Source of the DNA: JAITWN01 sp964384095
GTDB lineage: Bacteria > Pseudomonadota > Gammaproteobacteria > SZUA-140
DNA length: 12,037 nucleotides
Direction of reading: 5' to 3'
Assembly: GCA_964384095.1 (NCBI GenBank)
Contig: CAYLKC010000058.1
Span: forward strand, 1-12,037
Shown here: positions 9,456-12,037 of the stretch, piece after piece
How positions within the stretch are numbered: position 1 is the first letter of the stretch
Layout of the letters: each line of letters begins with the position of its first letter
Translations under genes and position numbers: made by a program
The notes under the pieces: model-generated
What the model was told of the DNA's origin: nothing
Seen by the model: the letters and a program-made list of their open reading frames with translations, nothing else
Database searches by the model: none

Positions 9456-11426
9456 TCAGTCCGTCGTGGAGCAGTCGCCGGTCACCATGCCGAAGGGGCT
9501 CGGCATGCCGGGCGGCGCCACGTTTGGATTGGTCAGATCCGCAGCGGCCACCGGAAGCCAGAAGATCACGCTGTCGCTCGACTCGGTACCGGCGACCGAG
9601 GTCGACGCCGACAGTCTCACGCGCGTCCAGTTTCCGAACTGGCGCGGATAGATCACGCTGAACTCGAAGGTGCCATCTGCGCCGGTCGTCACCGTGGTCG
9701 GCACCGATACGACGTTGCCTGGCGTGAGCTGGCCATCCTGGTTGATGTCCTCGCCTGAGTCAAGGATACCGTTGCTGTTGAGATCCTCGCTGTCGCAGCG
9801 GTTGGCCGCCGACTGCGGGTTGCCGGCGACCACGTCGAAGTTGTTGTCGAAGGCCGTCAGCACCCAGCTCGTGCCGTCATAGTCATAACTGCCCTTGGTG
9901 TAATGCATCGGCGTCACTGATATGTTCACACTAGCATTCGGGGCGGAGTTACCGTTGGCATCGGTCACGATTACAGTATATTTCTTGTCGTACTGTGTCT
10001 GGCCGATGTTCTCGATCAAGTTGCCGGTGCCCAACCGCACGAACAGCGGGCTCTGGGCCACGGTCAGTGAAACGGCGGTGTTGATGGTCGTATCCTCGTC
10101 CACCGCGGCCCGGATCACGACCCCGTCCTTGGCAGTCGTCGCCGACGAGGAGATATAGCTGGTCGAAGCGCGGCCGAGGCTGTCGGTAGTCGCCGTCGCG
10201 GTCGACAACGAACCACCGCTGTTGTCCTCGATGATCGAGAAGCGGATCGCCTTGCCCGCCACCAGGTTGTTGTTGGCATCCCGGACGATCGCAGTGACCG
10301 TCGACTGCTGATTGGTCTGTGAGCCATTGTTCGGGCCGATCGTCGTCGGACTGGCCTGCAGCGAGATGCTGGCCGGAATGGTGGCGATAAAGTTGACGGA
10401 GCGGCTCGTCGCCGGGCCGTCGGCAACAAAGGCGGTGATCGTCGCCGGGCCGGCGTTGCTCGACCGGATCCGGAGGGTCGCGGTGCCCGCGCCGTTCGTG
10501 ACCGCCGAGGTAGCCGGAATCGTGCAGCCGGCATCGGAATACAGGGTGCCGCGCGTCGTCGAGAAGCTGACCGACTCACCCGCGACCGGGGCATTGCTCT
10601 GCTCCCAGTTGACCTGTACCGTACCGCAGTCACCGATCACAAGGTTTGCGCCCGACGCCGGCGCAGTCAGCTGGAACTGATCACCGGAGATTGTGAGATT
10701 ATGGCTCGCGCTCGCGCCCTGCGCACTGGCTGTGATCGTATCGCTGCCGGGGTTGTTCGCGGTGACAACGACCTGGACCTGTCCTGCGCCATTCGTCGTC
10801 AGCGAACCGGCACTGAGCGGATTCGCGAGGGCGGAACTGATCTCGACGGCGCGGTTGGCGACAGGATCGCCGGAAGAGTCGGTCAGTACGATCGTCAGGG
10901 TCAGCTGATCGCCGATCGTCGCGGAGTTCTCGCCGCTGATGGACAGGCCGGTGCCGGCGACATTGATCGACACGCTTTCGGCAATGCCGCCACTGATTGC
11001 ACTGACGGTAATGCTGCGGTTGGTGTAGTCCCCGCCGGAGCTCAGCACCGCATTGATCTGCCCCGAATCATTGGTCACCGGCTGCGTGCCCTCACCGCTC
11101 GCCGGCGGCAACTCGAGCGCGCCGCTGCTGGCAGTGAAAGTCACCGGCACCTGTGGCAAAAGGTTGTTGCTGCCATCCTTGACGATTGCCGTGATCGTCA
11201 CCGCGGAGCCCGGACTGGAACCCAGCTGCGGCGAACTCGCCAGCAGAGTAATCGAGGCCGCCGCGGTGGTGCCGGCAGGGCCGTCACCTTCGCCGAAGAA
11301 GCCGTCCTCGCTGTTGCACGCCGTCAGGGTCGCGCCGATCACGATCACCGCGACAGCGATCATCGCCAGTCTCAGCCTGGCCCACATCGCCTGCATTCCT
11401 GCCTGAATCCCGTTCCTGTTTGTCAT
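9456..11426 (-). CDS. Predicted outer-membrane lipoprotein with about five Ig-like (invasin-type) modules and a calcium-loop insert
   Basis: The 656-residue protein starts with a signal peptide ending in a lipobox LTAC (34-37), so C37 would be lipidated. Asn at +2 points to outer-membrane sorting. Repeating beta-rich modules of about 90-105 residues follow at roughly 57-157, 160-247, 251-349, 352-457 and 462-625. They carry the bacterial Ig-like group 1 (invasin/intimin) signature: TITAIVKD.NNL..VPVTF and T...G....VSSS-type strands. Module five has an insert with two back-to-back calcium loops, DLNSNGILDSGE (548-559, EF-hand ligands at 1,3,5,9,12) and DINQDGQLTPGN (560-571). Four further cysteines (267, 301, 544, 652) could form two disulfides. 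It begins 20 bp after pilQ and should be cotranscribed. ATG 11387 (residue 14), with AGGCAGGA upstream, is an alternative start that gives a standard-length signal peptide. The exact function is unknown; a pilus-linked or adhesive surface role is inference from position. Confidence 0.9.
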   Translation of the reverse strand: MTNRNGIQAGMQAMWARLRLAMIAVAVIVIGATLTACNSEDGFFGEGDGPAGTTAAASITLLASSPQLGSSPGSAVTITAIVKDGSNNLLPQVPVTFTASSGALELPPASGEGTQPVTNDSGQINAVLSSGGDYTNRSITVSAISGGIAESVSINVAGTGLSISGENSATIGDQLTLTIVLTDSSGDPVANRAVEISSALANPLSAGSLTTNGAGQVQVVVTANNPGSDTITASAQGASASHNLTISGDQFQLTAPASGANLVIGDCGTVQVNWEQSNAPVAGESVSFSTTRGTLYSDAGCTIPATSAVTNGAGTATLRIRSSNAGPATITAFVADGPATSRSVNFIATIPASISLQASPTTIGPNNGSQTNQQSTVTAIVRDANNNLVAGKAIRFSIIEDNSGGSLSTATATTDSLGRASTSYISSSATTAKDGVVIRAAVDEDTTINTAVSLTVAQSPLFVRLGTGNLIENIGQTQYDKKYTVIVTDANGNSAPNASVNISVTPMHYTKGSYDYDGTSWVLTAFDNNFDVVAGNPQSAANRCDSEDLNSNGILDSGEDINQDGQLTPGNVVSVPTTVTTGADGTFEFSVIYPRQFGNWTRVRLSASTSVAGTESSDSVIFWLPVAAADLTNPNVAPPGMPSPFGMVTGDCSTTD

Positions 11427-11446
11427 GGTCGTCGTCTCGCCTGGTC

Positions 11447-12037
11447 TCAGCGCATCGTCAGGGTGTCTTTGAGGATCTTCGGTGTGACGAAGATCAGCAG
11501 TTCGTTCTTGCTGTCGATGCGGCTATTCGAACGGAACAACGCGCCGACCACAGGCAGGTCGCCGAGGAACGGAACCTTGTTGACGCCTTCGGAACGTTCC
11601 TGCTCGTAGATGCCGCCAAGCACGACGGTTTCGCCGTTGTTGACCAGCACCTGGGTCATGACCTCGCGGGTATCGACGCTGGGCACGCCCTGGAACACCT
11701 GGCCGACGCTGTCCTTGTTGACCTTGAGGTCGAGGATGATGCGGTCGTCCGGAGTGATATGCGGCTTGACCGTGAGGCCGAGCACCGCCTCCTTGAACTG
11801 GACGGTCGTCGCGCCACTCGAGGCTGCAGTCAGATACGGAATCTCGACGCCCTGCTGGATCCGCGCTTCGTTCTGGTTAGAGGTGATCACGCGTGGCGTC
11901 GAGATGACCTCACCGCGTCCCTCTGCCTGCATCGCCGACAGTTCGAGATCGATCAGATAATCCGAACCAAGCACCGCCAGCGCGAAGTTCGCCGGCGTGC
12001 CGGAGGTGTTCGAGGCCGGCAGATTCACGTTCAGACG
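11447..12037 (-). CDS. pilQ: Type IV pilus secretin PilQ, C-terminal part
   Basis: Only the last 196 residues are in the window; the gene begins beyond the right edge. PilQ forms the outer-membrane ring through which the type IV pilus passes. The segment carries the secretin core: DLELSAMQAEGRGEVISTPR, ITSNQNEARIQQGVEIPY, then NNGETVVLGGIYE and the hallmark VPFLGDLPVVGALFR near the end, closing with ELLIFVTPKIL. These are typical of PilQ rather than type II GspD, and the downstream aroK-aroB context agrees. A GTG at 12028 is internal, not a start. The stop at 11447 is followed by only 20 bp before the Ig-like lipoprotein gene, with no terminator. Confidence 0.96.
   Translation of the reverse strand, partial: RLNVNLPASNTSGTPANFALAVLGSDYLIDLELSAMQAEGRGEVISTPRVITSNQNEARIQQGVEIPYLTAASSGATTVQFKEAVLGLTVKPHITPDDRIILDLKVNKDSVGQVFQGVPSVDTREVMTQVLVNNGETVVLGGIYEQERSEGVNKVPFLGDLPVVGALFRSNSRIDSKNELLIFVTPKILKDTLTMR

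Noticed and set aside
9317..9661. Plus-strand frames near the aroK/terminator region
   Set aside because: They overlap the terminator and the end of the Ig lipoprotein gene in antisense and show no recognisable domain.

Overview
This 12 kb, GC-rich window looks like chromosomal core DNA of a gammaproteobacterium. The order pilQ - (extra gene) - aroK - aroB - damX-like - gltB is the classic context downstream of the type IV pilus pilMNOPQ operon in this class, as in Pseudomonas. The sequence alone does not settle the order or family; purple-sulfur-bacterium relatives are one possibility. Every convincing gene lies on the minus strand, so the window is read from right to left. The many long plus-strand frames are antisense shadows of GC-rich codons.

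Layout in transcription order. (1) 12037-11447: the C-terminal 196 residues of the secretin PilQ, whose gene begins beyond the right edge. (2) 11426-9456: a 656-residue predicted outer-membrane lipoprotein built of about five Ig-like modules, with a duplicated EF-hand/dockerin-like calcium loop in the last module. It starts 20 bp after pilQ. A strong Rho-independent terminator at 9440-9402 follows it, so the pilus transcription unit most likely ends there. (3) 9318-4656: a tightly packed five-gene run of aroK, aroB, a dGTPase-like HD hydrolase (dgt), a small WGR-domain protein and a DamX-like AAA/SPOR membrane protein. The genes overlap by ATGA (aroK/aroB, WGR/damX) or are 4-44 bp apart. (4) 4655-4352: a 304-bp intergenic region with a near-consensus sigma-70 promoter facing gltB and a leader of about 200 nt. 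(5) 4351 to the left edge: gltB, the glutamate synthase large subunit, missing only its last residues.

Functionally the window joins pilus secretion, two consecutive-family enzymes of aromatic amino-acid synthesis (AroB makes 3-dehydroquinate, AroK phosphorylates shikimate), dNTP turnover, a septal peptidoglycan-binding protein, and ammonia assimilation. The least ordinary parts are the calcium-loop Ig lipoprotein placed in the pilus operon and the dgt-WGR pair inserted between aroB and damX, with the WGR protein translationally coupled to the DamX-like protein. I see no tRNA, rRNA, CRISPR array, insertion sequence or phage gene.
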